From positions 3,162,001 to 3,226,000 of the forward strand of contig OZ241737.1 in the NCBI GenBank assembly GCA_965200885.1: a stretch of 64,000 nt of DNA, given 5' to 3'. The notes beneath the pieces were generated by a model. That model was not told where the DNA came from, ran no database searches, and saw only the letters and a list, made by a program, of their open reading frames with translations. Numbering within the stretch: the first letter of the stretch is position 1; each line of letters starts with the position of its first letter. The position numbers and the translations under genes are program-made. Of this stretch, positions 19,027 to 28,081 are shown one piece after another. This stretch comes from MPNP01 sp026710155. GTDB taxonomy: Bacteria > Pseudomonadota > Alphaproteobacteria > Rhodobacterales > Rhodobacteraceae.

Positions 19027-19379
19027 AGTCCAATTCCTTTTGTTGAATGTGACTATAAAATAGTATCTATTTATTAAATGTCAAGGAAAAAATGTGACTT
19101 TGGTATATAATCCCCCAAAAAAACCATTTTCGGTTCCAAGTCAGTTCTAAATTTCAGTGTGAAAAGCATCATTTTTATTGTTTTTGTGACTTATGATGCA
19201 GGCTCTAAAATATAGAAACCCTAATCGGCGAGCTAAATCAAGATTATTAGCTCATTTACCATTTCCAGCCACAATTGCCACTTGATTCAATCATCCGGTT
19301 CAAAAAAATGATTTTTAACCATCGTTGACCAAAATCGTGCCTCCCCCTGTGCAATGCCTGCACACACCTCCCCCTCCCG

Positions 19380-19729
19380 AACACCCATGCACCGGCGCCT
19401 TCCGGACGGTCAGGACGCAAGGTCTTGGCACCGGGAGGGTATCCATGGCAACAGCCCCCTTCTGGAATTTCCGTGCGGTGACCTTTGTGGCGGGTGTGTC
19501 CTGCCTGTAGCCGTTCCGGTATCGCGGGGGAGGGGAAAGGCCCCTCGGGGATGTGTTCTCCCCGGCTGGCCGGAGAAGCCGAAGAACCCGTATCCGTGAG
19601 GATCACTGGCACTTGCAGCCTGGGTCCGTGCGCGTCCTGAAGGGTTGAACTGTATATTATGGAAAACCCAGACCGGTTGTCATGCTTCAGAGACTGTACC
19701 GATTCAGGGCTATCCGGCCTGGACATGAC
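19380..19729 (+). mobile_element. IS4 (Tn5-like) 3' remnant
   Basis: Encodes the damaged C-terminus seen in the copy at 45492: TGRVSMATAPFWN, FVAGVSCL, RPLGDVFSP and a garbled form of the ending that reads GKPGPVVMLRGLYRF elsewhere. The terminal repeat has decayed. A second IS4 starts 2 bp later. Confidence 0.5.
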
Positions 19730-19730
19730 C

Positions 19731-20996
19731 CTACCGTATTCACACATCTTTTTTTTGAGTTGTTTCCTGCCTTTTGTCCGGTGATGTGATTCCCTTGCGT
19801 TGTCATTGGATTGCAGCAGGAGATTGACACATGGAACAGGACGCATCATCATTTGGGGATCATCGTCTGGACCGGGTCGGCCGTTTCATCCATGACCGCC
19901 TGGCGGGTCATGGTCCTGACGGCATTTCGGCACGCCGTCTTGGCGGCAACCGGGCCGGCGAGATCCGGATTGGCCGATTTCTGGGGAACGGGAAGGTGTC
20001 GGGGGACAGGATCATCGGACCGGTGGCGGTTGCCACCCCGTCGCGTGTCGGGGGCTTGCATGTGCTGTCGATACAGGACACGACGGGTTTCCGCGATGAC
20101 GGCCGCGGCAACAGCCTGGCCGGCCATGCGACGATGGCGGTCGAGGCGGAACAGGGGACGCTTCCGGGTCTGCCGGATGCCGGGTTGATCGAACGCCGGG
20201 AGGATGATCCCAAGCCTCCACCGGGCCGGTCCTTTCGCGACCGCCGGAGTTGCCGGGGGATGGCCGGCATGGAACGGAGTGGCGAGTTGCCGGGGGATGC
20301 GTCGATGGTGACGGCTGTCGCCGACCGGGAAGCCGACATACACGGGATGTTCGCCTGTCGTCCGGGTTCGGCCGGGGGTGTGGTCAGGGCTTCCCATGAC
20401 CGTGTCGCCGGGGGTGGTGCCGGCAGGTTGTCTGCCCGTCTCGAAGGGTGTCCGCCGTAGGAACACGGGGTTGCCTTGCCGGCCCGTTCCGGACCGGGGA
20501 AACGGACAGCCCGGCTGGCTGTGCGTTTTGGCTTGACGACGATCAGCCATCCCCGGAACCGGGCACCGGAGATGGGTGTTCCCCGCACGCAGGAGGTCTG
20601 TGGAGTCATTGAGGATAGCAGAAATGGCGCAGATGGGTGTTCCCCGCACGCAGGAGGTCTGTCCGGCCGGGCCCCTTGAAGTCTCTCCTCCCAAGGGTGT
20701 TTCACCCATCCACTGGCGGCTGCCGGCCAGTCATGATGTTTCCTGTCCCGACCGGGCCCGCTGGATCATTCACCTCCATCGTCGAAGCTGGATCATCGAG
20801 ACGCAGGGTCCTGGCACCGGGAGGGTATCGATGACGACGGCCCCCTTCCGGAATCCCGGTGCGATGACAGTGGTGGCGGGTGTTTCCTGCCTGCAGCTGG
20901 TGCAGGACCGTGATGGTGAAGGGAACAGGCCGCTCGGGGATGTGTTTTCCCCGTCTGACCGGGAGGCCCTGGAAGCTGTCGACACCGATGGCCGCC
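19731..20996 (+). mobile_element. IS4 (Tn5-like) 5' part, interrupted by DruA-IS
   Basis: Left end CTACCGTATTCACACATC, then a transposase frame: EQDASSFGDHRLDRVGRFI, IGRFLGNGKV, LSIQDTTGFRDDGRGN (catalytic Asp region), TAVADREADIHGMF, and later RWIIHLHRRSWIIE and GRVSMTTAPF. This order fits Tn5/IS50-group transposases. It is broken by a stop at 20458, a duplicated 60-bp stretch (20575-20665, phrase MGVPRTQEV twice) and the DruA-IS at 20997. The 3' part resumes at 23473. This copy keeps the empty MITE-2 site (PVAVATPSRV). Confidence 0.65.
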
Positions 20997-23472
20997 CAAT
21001 GGTGTTCGCTTAATCAGGGATTTTAGTCGAAAACAATTTTCAGCCTTTCCAGCCCCTTGTCAACAGGGCGGACAATTTTTTCACACATGTTCAAAAAAAA
21101 GGGTTGACAACCATCCGGTTTCCAGGCATCATACAATTGGAAAACCATCTTTTGGAGGGAATCAATGGACCCGCCCGTCAGGAATCCCGGGTCCACCACC
21201 TTTTTCGGCCGCCGCTTCACCCGCCGGGAAATCAGCGACATCCGGGAAACGGTCGCCCTGTTGCCGGGCAACAGCCGCAACGAACTGGCCAAGACCATCT
21301 GTGAACACCCGGACTGGTACAATCCCAGGGGAGCCTACCGCAAGGATGCCGCCCTCAGGGTATTGGAACAGCTCGAGGAATTCGGCATCCTGACCCTTCC
21401 ACCCAAACGCAACACCATCGCCGGCAGGAGGTCCCCCATTGTCCATACCACGGCTTCGGATCCCGGGGAGGGGATCACCTGCAGACTGTCCGGTCTCGAA
21501 CCCCTTTCGCCCAGGGTTGCCGAAACGGACGGTGACAAGGCCCTCTGGCGGGAACTGGTTGACCGCCATCACTGTCTCGGCTGTCCGCGTCCCTTCGGTT
21601 CCTCCCTCCACTGGTTTGTCACCGCTGCCGACGGACGCCGCCTGGGCTGCCTGCTGGTGGAAGCGGGATCACGGCAGTTGCCGGCCCGTGACGACTGGAT
21701 CGGCTGGAACGACAGGCAAAGGGAACGGCGGCTGCATCTGGTGGTGCAGAACTCCCGTTTCCTGATCCTGCCCTGGGTCAGGGTTCGGAACCTCGCCTCC
21801 AGGGTCCTTTCAATGGCCACCGGCCAACTGGCCGGTGAATGGGAACGGCATCACAGGTGCCGGCCGGTCATGATCGAGACCTTTGTCGATCCCACCCGTT
21901 TCGACGGCGCCTCCTACAAGGCGGCCAACTGGGAAATGATCGGCCGGACCGCAGGGAAAAAATCGGGAAGGAGGGCCAAGCCGCCAAAGGACATCCATGT
22001 CAAGCCACTCACCAATGACTTCCGGGACATCCCCAGGGGTGCGGCAAGGCCCGAAAAGACCAGGCCGAAACCGGCCGATGCTGCCGGGAACAACACCCTT
22101 TCCGACATGTGGACAGGGATCCTTTCGGACCTGACCGGACTGGCCCGGGATCATGACCGGCACATGATCAGGCGGCACCGGGCATTGAACAGCCTCCTGG
22201 TGATCCTGTTCGTCTTCCGCCTGGTGCTTGCCCCCGGGACCTGGGGACATGACATTGTCCTTTCCGAATTGTGGGAACACTGCCGCAGGCTCGGCATCCC
22301 CCTGCCACAGCCACGGCCGGTGGCCAGGTCATCGATTGCCAAGGCCCGCCGAAGGGTTGATCCCGACCTCTTTCGCGACGTCCACCGGATCATCCTCAAA
22401 CATGGCGGTGAAGGTCCAAGGTGGAAGGGACACCGGATCCTGGCCATCGACGGTTCGAGGATGAACCTTCCCCAGCCACTGGTCGGCGAGGGATATGCGA
22501 CACCGAACGGGGGTGCCCATTATCCACAGGGGCTGGTCTCCTGCCTCCACCGTACAGGTGACGGGGTTCCCGTCGACTTCCCGCCTTCCTCCCATGGCTG
22601 CGGACGGACTGCGGCCAGGGGCCATTTCGATCACCTCCGGAAGGGGGACGTGGTGGTCATGGACCGGGGTTGTTTCCCGTTCGAACTCCTGCATGACCTT
22701 TGCTGGCGAGGGGTCCATCCGGTGTTCCGGCTGCAGGTCAATTCCGGCACGGCCTTCGAGGAGTTCATCAATGGTGATGAACTGGAAACCGTGGTTGATG
22801 CCACCTTCGGAAAGGAGGCCGGGCGGAAACTGCGGAAAACCCGGCCCGGAAAACGGTTCGATCCCATTCCCCTCAGGCTGGTACGCATCACCCCGGGGGA
22901 AACGGACATCATCCTGGCCACCACCCTTACTGATGCCACCACCTGCACCAGGGAGGATATCGGCAACCTCCACCACCAACGCTGGGCCATCGAGGAATTG
23001 TACAAGATCTCCAAGGTGACCATCGGTGTCGATGCCTTCCATGGCCGGAACGAATGGACTGTCAGACAGGAACTGTATGCCCACTTCAACCCGGTTGCCA
23101 TGACCAGGCTGTTCACCATTTCCGGCAACGATCTTCTGGCCGATGGATGTGAAGGGGGAAAGCAAAGGCAGGCAACCAGCTTCAACCATGCCCTCAAGGT
23201 CGTGGCGGCCAACCCTGGGGAATTGCTGCTGTCCCATGCCAAAACGGTTGCACGGACGGTGAAGCGGATGGCCGGGGAAATGCTGCGCATCCGGATCCGC
23301 TTGCGACCCGGCCGTTCGCATCCACGCGTATCAAGACAACCAGGGAGCAAATGGACCAGGGTGGCAAGACACCCAACCTGAAGGAAAAAACCGGAAAAAA
23401 GAGGCCGTTCAGGCAGGGGAAAGGCATGACTCCTTAAGGAAACAGCAAAGATTCCTTAAGGAAACACCATTG
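20997..23472 (+). mobile_element. DruA-IS copy 1, complete
   Basis: 2476 bp. Left end CAATGGTGTTCGCTTAA and right end TTAAGGAAACACCATTG are inverted repeats. Two palindromic TCCTTAAGGAAACA units near the right end are probable transposase sites. It carries one 738-codon gene. The flanking decamers GATGGCCGCC and GTCGGCCACC match at only 7 of 10. The left 27 bp of flank is shared with copy 3, so one of the two copies has been rearranged. It interrupts an IS4. Confidence 0.8.
21165..23381 (+). CDS. DruA (DUF4338)-IS4-type DDE fusion transposase
   Basis: 738 residues from ATG 21165, ribosome site GGAGGG. Residues about 15-285 match DUF4338, the DruA family of Druantia: FTRREISDIRETV, WRELVDRHHCLGC, DDWIGWN (about 178), VVQNSRFLILPWVRV (about 193), ETFVDPTRFDGASYKAANW. 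Residues about 340-720 are an IS4-family DDE transposase: AIDGSRMN (Asp about 426), VVMDRGCF (Asp about 497), then the His/Tyr-x2-Arg-x3-Glu-x6-Lys signature HHQRWAIEELYKISK (Glu about 610). No DruE helicase is near, so this is an IS transposase rather than a Druantia system. The DruA part may help target choice or DNA binding; that is inference. The frame is intact. Confidence 0.85.
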   Translation: MDPPVRNPGSTTFFGRRFTRREISDIRETVALLPGNSRNELAKTICEHPDWYNPRGAYRKDAALRVLEQLEEFGILTLPPKRNTIAGRRSPIVHTTASDPGEGITCRLSGLEPLSPRVAETDGDKALWRELVDRHHCLGCPRPFGSSLHWFVTAADGRRLGCLLVEAGSRQLPARDDWIGWNDRQRERRLHLVVQNSRFLILPWVRVRNLASRVLSMATGQLAGEWERHHRCRPVMIETFVDPTRFDGASYKAANWEMIGRTAGKKSGRRAKPPKDIHVKPLTNDFRDIPRGAARPEKTRPKPADAAGNNTLSDMWTGILSDLTGLARDHDRHMIRRHRALNSLLVILFVFRLVLAPGTWGHDIVLSELWEHCRRLGIPLPQPRPVARSSIAKARRRVDPDLFRDVHRIILKHGGEGPRWKGHRILAIDGSRMNLPQPLVGEGYATPNGGAHYPQGLVSCLHRTGDGVPVDFPPSSHGCGRTAARGHFDHLRKGDVVVMDRGCFPFELLHDLCWRGVHPVFRLQVNSGTAFEEFINGDELETVVDATFGKEAGRKLRKTRPGKRFDPIPLRLVRITPGETDIILATTLTDATTCTREDIGNLHHQRWAIEELYKISKVTIGVDAFHGRNEWTVRQELYAHFNPVAMTRLFTISGNDLLADGCEGGKQRQATSFNHALKVVAANPGELLLSHAKTVARTVKRMAGEMLRIRIRLRPGRSHPRVSRQPGSKWTRVARHPT

Positions 23473-23681
23473 GTCGGCCACCCCTGGGGGCCGGACGGCG
23501 AAGCAGGGGAACCCTCATCCCCGGGGGGGGGGTCCCCGGCCTTTGCCGCGTGGGTCCGTGCACGTCTCGGAGGGGGAACTGCTGCCAAACCGGGCCCGGT
23601 CGTCATGCTGCGGGGACTGTACCGATTCCGGGCCATGCAGCCTGGATATGACCTGGGAGGATTTATGTGAATGAATCGATG
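23473..23681 (+). mobile_element. IS4 3' remnant continuing the 19731 copy
   Basis: Encodes FAAWVRARLGG and KPGPVVMLRGLYRFRAM, then GYDL, the Tn5-like C-terminus. A G10 run at 23523-23532 shifts the frame. The terminal repeat is decayed. Confidence 0.55.
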
Positions 23682-24190
23682 GGGGGGTATGGATTGGGGC
23701 AGGACCGGTTGGAAGGTTGCCTTGACAGGCTAGTGGGTTGATGCTTCGTCAACCTATCTTTATAAGCCCCAAATAGAGGTGCCCTTATGACAGTTCTAGG
23801 TTCCCCTGTCAATAATGTTTTGCAATTGTTCTTTTTAAAGGGGGATATTAGTGCTAATTATAAACCCACTCATATCAAGATTGTTAGGGGAATGGTTTGC
23901 CTCAACGGCATGAATTTCTTTACATATGTGACATAATCTGCTTAACACAACAGACACCCTAATCCTCTCCATCATTTGCTTTGGCATCCGTCAATGAAGT
24001 CCGCTAGGGAAAGAAGGTCATCGATCCGGGAAATCCGAACAAAGGCATCCTCATCGGCCAGACTGGTCCAAGAGCGGGGCAAACTGAATCTCCTGCCGTC
24101 TGGAACAACGATATGGATCCATTCATTGCCCCATGCCCTGGCTAATCATCAACAGTGGAAATTCCTGACCGAAGAGAGGATAAAAATATC
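23682..24190. other. Non-coding, no gene recognised
   Basis: Short open frames only, none with family resemblance. It ends at the 8-bp target duplication AAAATATC (24183-24190) of the next transposon. Confidence 0.45.
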
Positions 24191-24221
24191 GGTGCTTATA
24201 TACCTGACTAGCCATTTTGGG

Positions 24222-24377
24222 CTATTTCCCCTTGAACAGGGCTTCCGCAATCGCCTCTGCCCTTCGATGAACTTCTTCGGTAATCATCTTGTTTTCATTG
24301 CTTGAAGAAGTTTCCTTCTCCTGATTTTCCTGTTTGTTTTTATAGCTTGATTGTGTTTTTTTTGTTTGTTGTTTCAT
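24222..24377 (-). CDS. Small passenger protein of the IS1595 transposon
   Basis: 51 residues starting MKQQTKKTQSS, with AGGAAT upstream of the ATG. Very polar (Lys, Gln, Asn, Ser), with a C-terminal amphipathic helix ITEEVHRRAEAIAEALFKGK. It lies just inside the left inverted repeat and reads outwards. Not recognised; too short for firm assignment. Confidence 0.45.
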   Translation of the reverse strand: MKQQTKKTQSSYKNKQENQEKETSSSNENKMITEEVHRRAEAIAEALFKGK

Positions 24378-24480
24378 AATAATTCCTATTATTTGTTGTT
24401 GTTATTTTTGGTTGTAAAAATGCTTAACTACCCCCCCCATAGTATAGTAGGTTCTTTGTTTTGTTGATGATTTATTGAAA

Positions 24481-24822
24481 ATGGACGAGTTTGAAAAGAT
24501 AAAAATCGAAGATTATGACGAGTCTGGTTTTTGGGAAAAAATCAAAAAGCGCGCTAAAGCAGCGGGTTCAGAATTGATTGAGAAGGTTTTTGTAGCATAC
24601 TATTGTGCAAAAGACCCATACACCCCCCAAGGCAAAAGCTGCGATATTTAGTTCCTTGGGTTACTTTGTTTCACCAGCTGATTTTGTACCTGATCTTATT
24701 CCGCATTTGGATATACGGATGATTTGACATTGCTAGTTTCGGCAATGAGTTATTTAACCATTTATATAAAGAAAGAACATAAGGAACAAGCAAAGGAACA
24801 GGTGAAAAATATTTTCGGATAA
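24481..24822 (+). pseudogene. YkvA-like DUF1232 protein, frameshifted passenger
   Basis: From ATG 24481 the N-terminal helix (FWEKIKKRAKAAGSELIEK) runs to a C6 run at 24622-24627, where the frame shifts. The DUF1232 core follows: AKAAIFSSLGYFVSPADFVP and DLIPHL. A second shift at TTTGG (24706-24710) leads into GYTDDLTLLVSAMSYLTIYI. DUF1232 proteins are small helical membrane-associated proteins of unknown role. Both breaks are in homopolymers, so sequencing error is possible. The gene starts an operon-like set with the 24844 gene. Confidence 0.6.
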
Positions 24823-24843
24823 TAAAGTATTGGCGAGATAACT

Positions 24844-25158
24844 ATGAATGGTGAATTAGTTAAATGGTGTGGAAGGATTGTCCTTACTGCTGCATTTGCA
24901 TTGGGTGCAGATAAGTTGGTAAAAAGATTTGGCAAGGAAACAAGGAAAAACATCAAAACATCAGCAAAAATTAATAAAATGGCTGCAAAAATTGTTCAAA
25001 AATTACCGCCTGAAAGAATTGATGAATTCTTAAAAGTTTCAGAAGCAATTACAAAAACCTCAGGCTCTATCAGTCGTGATCAAATGGAATTCTTAGAACA
25101 AGTATCTAATACAATCGATATTTCATACAAAGAACTAAATCAAATTTACAATAATTAA
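24844..25158 (+). CDS. Passenger protein with N-terminal hydrophobic segment
   Basis: 104 residues: a hydrophobic stretch (IVLTAAFALGADKLV), a basic helix (KRFGKETRKNIKTSAKINK), then VQKLPPERIDEFLKV and an acidic C-terminus. It follows the DUF1232 remnant by 21 bp. Its plan (membrane segment, Lys-rich helix, PPE(R/K)) is repeated in the 54-residue protein encoded in the opposite direction at 25243, so the two may be distant paralogues. No known family. Confidence 0.5.
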   Translation: MNGELVKWCGRIVLTAAFALGADKLVKRFGKETRKNIKTSAKINKMAAKIVQKLPPERIDEFLKVSEAITKTSGSISRDQMEFLEQVSNTIDISYKELNQIYNN

Positions 25159-25207
25159 TTAGGAGAAGAAATAAACAGGGACATCAAAAATCTAAACAGA
25201 AAGAAAG

Positions 25208-25235
25208 GGTAAGTTCGGATACACCCGAACTTACC
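25208..25235. terminator. Strong hairpin between convergent passenger genes
   Basis: Perfect 11-bp stem (GGTAAGTTCGG and its complement) with a 6-base loop, between the ends of the 24844 and 25243 genes. A T-run is weak on the plus side, so it may act as a bidirectional terminator or mRNA stabiliser. Confidence 0.5.
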
Positions 25236-25242
25236 TATTCAT

Positions 25243-25407
25243 TTAATGCCATCCAAAAAGCTTATACTTTCGTAAAAACCTAACGATCTTTCTCATCTTC
25301 TCTGGTGGCATGTTTTTGATCTTTTTTTCAACCTTCTTGCTCAAATAGTAGACAAGGGCACTCGCCCCTCCATACTTGAGAACCTCCAAACCCAATTTAC
25401 TCCACAT
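25243..25407 (-). CDS. 54-residue membrane-type passenger protein
   Basis: Starts MWSKLGLEVLKYGG, has a hydrophobic segment (ASALVYYLS), then KKVEKKIKNMPPEKMRKIVR and a short tail KYKLFGWH. It lies downstream of the transposase on the same strand, with a terminator hairpin between. Resembles the 24844 protein in plan. Unknown function; similar in shape to tiny membrane toxins, but that is speculation. Confidence 0.45.
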   Translation of the reverse strand: MWSKLGLEVLKYGGASALVYYLSKKVEKKIKNMPPEKMRKIVRFLRKYKLFGWH

Positions 25408-25431
25408 AACCAATCTCCATTCTTCCTAAAC

Positions 25432-25454
25432 AAAAAGGGCTTCCGAAGAAGCCC
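25432..25454 (-). terminator. Rho-independent terminator of the transposase gene
   Basis: Perfect 7-bp stem GGGCTTC/GAAGCCC with the stable CGAA tetraloop, followed on the minus strand by TTTTT (25432-25436), 20 bp after the transposase stop. Confidence 0.75.
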
Positions 25455-25474
25455 CAACTAAAAACCTGTTAACG

Positions 25475-26422
25475 TTATTGCTTACCGATCAACTCCTTGT
25501 ACGTAAGTCGTTCACCAACCAGACGGGCAACAATCTCACTCATCTGGTCTATGGTATCCGACTTACGCATGTTATGACGGGCAGCAAACTCATTGACATA
25601 CCTGTGAAGGTGCTGCTTGTCGATTTTATGGAAAGTTCCCTGATGTCCTCTTTTCAACAAAGACCAGAAACTTTCAACCCCGTTGGTATGGGCTTGGTCT
25701 TTCACATACTGCCCAATGCTGTGATTGACTGCCTTATGATTTGAAAGACCTTTGTAAGACCTGGTTTCATCCGTATACTTGATTGTATCTTCCGAAACAT
25801 TGTCGTTGACATAACCCTGTAGGGTTTCCTTCTTGGTATCGGAAACAACCTTTGCCTTTATCTGGTTGGTTGTCCTGTCCTTGATACCAACAACCACACT
25901 CTTGCCAACACCACCACGACCAGCATTCAACTTCTTGTCCTTGTGCTTGTTTTTCTCAAGTCCACCTACAAAGGTTTCATCAATCTCGACTTCTCCGCCA
26001 GCAAAGACAATTCCACTATCCTTGAAGGCCTGTCGAATACGATGATTTAGAAACCATGCTGATTTTTGGGTAATACCCAGATCACGATGCAATCGCATGC
26101 TGGATATGCCCTTGAGTGGGGTTGCCTGCATGTAAATCGCAATAACCCACTTTTGCAGGGGGATTTTGGATTCGCTCATTACAGTTCCAGCCCTTACGCT
26201 GTAGTGCTTTCTACAGTCCTTGCAGCGATAGGGCATGGGTTTTCGATTGGCAATCTTGCTATGTCTTGTAGACTTGCAATGTGGGCAGGTTGGTGTTCCC
26301 TTCCAGCAAACCTTTTCAAACCATTCCTCGGCTGCTTGGTCGTCTGGGAATAACTGAAAAAGTTTAATTAAGGTCAAGCCAATTCGGTCGTGTTTCCCTG
26401 GCCCTTTATGTTTGATAAACAT
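25475..26422 (-). CDS. IS1595-family transposase
   Basis: 315 residues. Zinc ribbon CPHCKS with CKDCRKHY (about 45-68), catalytic VEIDETFVGG (about 140), VVGIKDRTTNQIKAKVV, KYTDETRSY and HTNGVESFWSLLKRGHQG, and the closing helix RYVNEFAARHN. Clearly homologous to the transposase at 18040 but a distinct IS, with different inverted repeats. The intact frame and exact target duplication suggest a functional element. Confidence 0.9.
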   Translation of the reverse strand: MFIKHKGPGKHDRIGLTLIKLFQLFPDDQAAEEWFEKVCWKGTPTCPHCKSTRHSKIANRKPMPYRCKDCRKHYSVRAGTVMSESKIPLQKWVIAIYMQATPLKGISSMRLHRDLGITQKSAWFLNHRIRQAFKDSGIVFAGGEVEIDETFVGGLEKNKHKDKKLNAGRGGVGKSVVVGIKDRTTNQIKAKVVSDTKKETLQGYVNDNVSEDTIKYTDETRSYKGLSNHKAVNHSIGQYVKDQAHTNGVESFWSLLKRGHQGTFHKIDKQHLHRYVNEFAARHNMRKSDTIDQMSEIVARLVGERLTYKELIGKQ

Positions 26423-26446
26423 GTTTATACTCCTTTTCTGATTGAC

Positions 26447-26468
26447 AGGTATCTTTGTTTAGATACCT
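26447..26468 (-). promoter_or_regulatory. Hairpin in the transposase leader
   Basis: Perfect 8-bp inverted repeat AGGTATCT/AGATACCT with a 6-base loop, 25 bp upstream of the transposase start. It could be an operator or an mRNA structure limiting transposase translation. Confidence 0.35.
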
Positions 26469-26685
26469 GGATTTTCGTAGATTTTCGGGAGGTTCTTGGG
26501 GTTTGAGGGGTAATTCTTATAACCCTTCGGGAATCAATGGTTTGATTCAGCCGAAATCATATCAGAAATTGGAGTTTATGTTAAGTAAATTTTCTTGGTT
26601 GGGTCTGGCTTGATTCTTATCTTAAATTCTATACCATCCCCAAATGCCAATTATGGCTCAACCTTCAAAAAACAGGAGTTTTTGT

Positions 26686-26790
26686 ATGACCAAGTGCAAA
26701 AGTAAACCTGTGAGAGTCAGGAAACACTCCCGTAAGCGATTTAGCAAGCGGGAGCGAGTAATGGCTCATTGCAGGTCGAAACCCAAATAG
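26686..26790 (+). CDS. 34-residue highly basic peptide near the transposon right end
   Basis: MTKCKSKPVRVRKHSRKRF and on to HCRSKPK; about half of the residues are Lys, Arg or His, and there are two Cys. ACAGGAG lies 8 bp before the ATG. It reads outwards just inside the right inverted repeat, mirroring the 51-residue gene at the left end. Nucleic-acid binding is plausible from charge only. Confidence 0.4.
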   Translation: MTKCKSKPVRVRKHSRKRFSKRERVMAHCRSKPK

Positions 26791-26884
26791 GTAGATGGGG
26801 ATGGTGGGGTAGATTTGAAAAAATCTTATGGGATTATGGCTAGACAGATATATAAGCACCAAAATATCGGTATATCATCGCAGT

Positions 26885-27010
26885 GAAGGCGGGCTCACAA
26901 TCGTGCCTTGATCATGACGGTTTTGGGGACAGCCCGCAAGCAGGGCTGGAACATTCTGGAAACGCTTCGCAATTCGTTCATCGGAACTTGGAACATCGCT
27001 GAGGATGGAC
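26885..27010 (+). pseudogene. IS66-like transposase C-terminal scrap
   Basis: LIMTVLGTARKQGWNILETL and RNSFIGTW resemble the final helices of IS66 TnpC proteins. Nothing of the catalytic part remains. Confidence 0.3.
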
Positions 27011-27205
27011 ATCCCTAGGCTGGCACTAGGACAAATCCCCGTCAGGTTCCCTAGAACCCTCAATCACCGGCGAAGGCAATAATCTTCAATGAAACGATGA
27101 GGCTTAATAAGGTATTGCATTGGTTGACATTCTTGCCTAAAAGGAAACTTTATTACAGGAATGCTGAACAGTTACAAATTATCATGAATTACACAAAATA
27201 CAAAA

Positions 27206-28081
27206 ATGCGGTATGATTTTTTTTTGATTTGGGGAAATGCTCTACGAGATTCAGAAAAAATAATAACTAAAATTAGGAATGACAAGAACTTTTCGATAAT
27301 AGCAATTTTACGTCACTCCATCAAGATGCGTATGCAAAGATTTGTTAAAATTGTTTATCAAATCGATTCTACTCCTAGAAGACACTTACGAGCGAAAACA
27401 AAGTACTTACAAAATAGTAATAAGTGTTGTATTTTTATTTTGGTCAAAAATTTGGATCCTGAGGAAAATTTTACCGGTAGAATAATACAATGTAATAAAG
27501 TAGTAAATCTAAAGAATGATATTCGGAACTGTTTCAACCCTCGTTTTCAAAATCAAAATATTAGAATTGCTCCCCTAAATAAAGGGGTATCTCATGAACA
27601 TTGTATACATGCATCTGACAATGAAAAAGAAGTTGATCACTTACTTAAGTTGTTTGGATTGCCAAAGCTCAAACATTTCAAACGATATGATAAATGTACC
27701 TTTGAAATACCTTACCATATCGAAGTTAGTAATAATCTACATCCCAAGATCGAAAAATTAGACAAACTATTTATTAATATAATTAACCTAGGTCCAGTTC
27801 GTATTTCTGAAAGTCCCCATTTGAAATATCTAAAGGGAAATAAGCAACCCTATATTGACTATTTCTATAATAATTTTTATTTCGGACGAAGAACTATTGA
27901 GGATCATTTTCCACAAAAATTTGATTGGCTCATAAATAATTTTAATCCAAATTTTATTGGATTGAACGGTAAAATAAGTAAGATCTTAATTAATTCTGAC
28001 AATGTTATATTGGACGGTGCACATAGATCAGCAATTTTGTATCATCTAGGATATAAGAAAATTTCGTGTATTCAAATTTAA
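27206..28081 (+). CDS. Unassigned protein of the glycan region with a DGAHR motif
   Basis: 291 residues, very AT-rich and Lys/Asn/Ile-rich like the other glycan genes. The C-terminus NVILDGAHRSAILYHLGYKK resembles the ParB/sulfiredoxin-like DGxHR motif found in small kinase or biosynthetic proteins of capsule loci. No other domain is recognised. Its end overlaps the GTG start of the next gene by 16 bp, pointing to coupled translation. Function is not known; cofactor or donor-sugar modification is a guess. Confidence 0.5.
   Translation: MRYDFFLIWGNALRDSEKIITKIRNDKNFSIIAILRHSIKMRMQRFVKIVYQIDSTPRRHLRAKTKYLQNSNKCCIFILVKNLDPEENFTGRIIQCNKVVNLKNDIRNCFNPRFQNQNIRIAPLNKGVSHEHCIHASDNEKEVDHLLKLFGLPKLKHFKRYDKCTFEIPYHIEVSNNLHPKIEKLDKLFINIINLGPVRISESPHLKYLKGNKQPYIDYFYNNFYFGRRTIEDHFPQKFDWLINNFNPNFIGLNGKISKILINSDNVILDGAHRSAILYHLGYKKISCIQI

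Larger units (their letters stand above)
17849..19115 (-). mobile_element. IS1595-family insertion sequence, complete
   Basis: 1267 bp with 27-bp near-perfect inverted ends (core ATTATATACCAAAGTCACAT at both termini) and an exact 8-bp target duplication CAAAAAAA (17841-17848 and 19116-19123), the length expected for IS1595. It contains an intact transposase and one small gene. It inserted into a MITE-1 and looks recently active. Confidence 0.85.
17791..19205. repeat. MITE-1 copy split by IS1595
   Basis: The two halves 17791-17848 and 19116-19205 join into a MITE-1 like that at 28689, flanked by TAA (17788-17790 and 19206-19208). The IS1595 element sits inside it. Confidence 0.65.
24191..26860. 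mobile_element. IS1595-family transposon with passenger genes, complete
   Basis: 2670 bp bounded by 25-bp inverted repeats, 23 of 25 matching (left begins GGTGCTTATATACCTGACTA; right is its complement at 26836-26860), with an exact 8-bp target duplication AAAATATC at 24183-24190 and 26861-26868. Content: a transposase (25475-26422) and five small genes on both strands, one of them broken. IS1595 subgroups with passenger genes are known; here cargo is more than half of the length. Confidence 0.85.

Noticed and set aside
20997..23472. Druantia defence system
   Set aside because: The DruA domain is fused to a DDE transposase between IS ends, and no DruE-type helicase or other Druantia gene is present.
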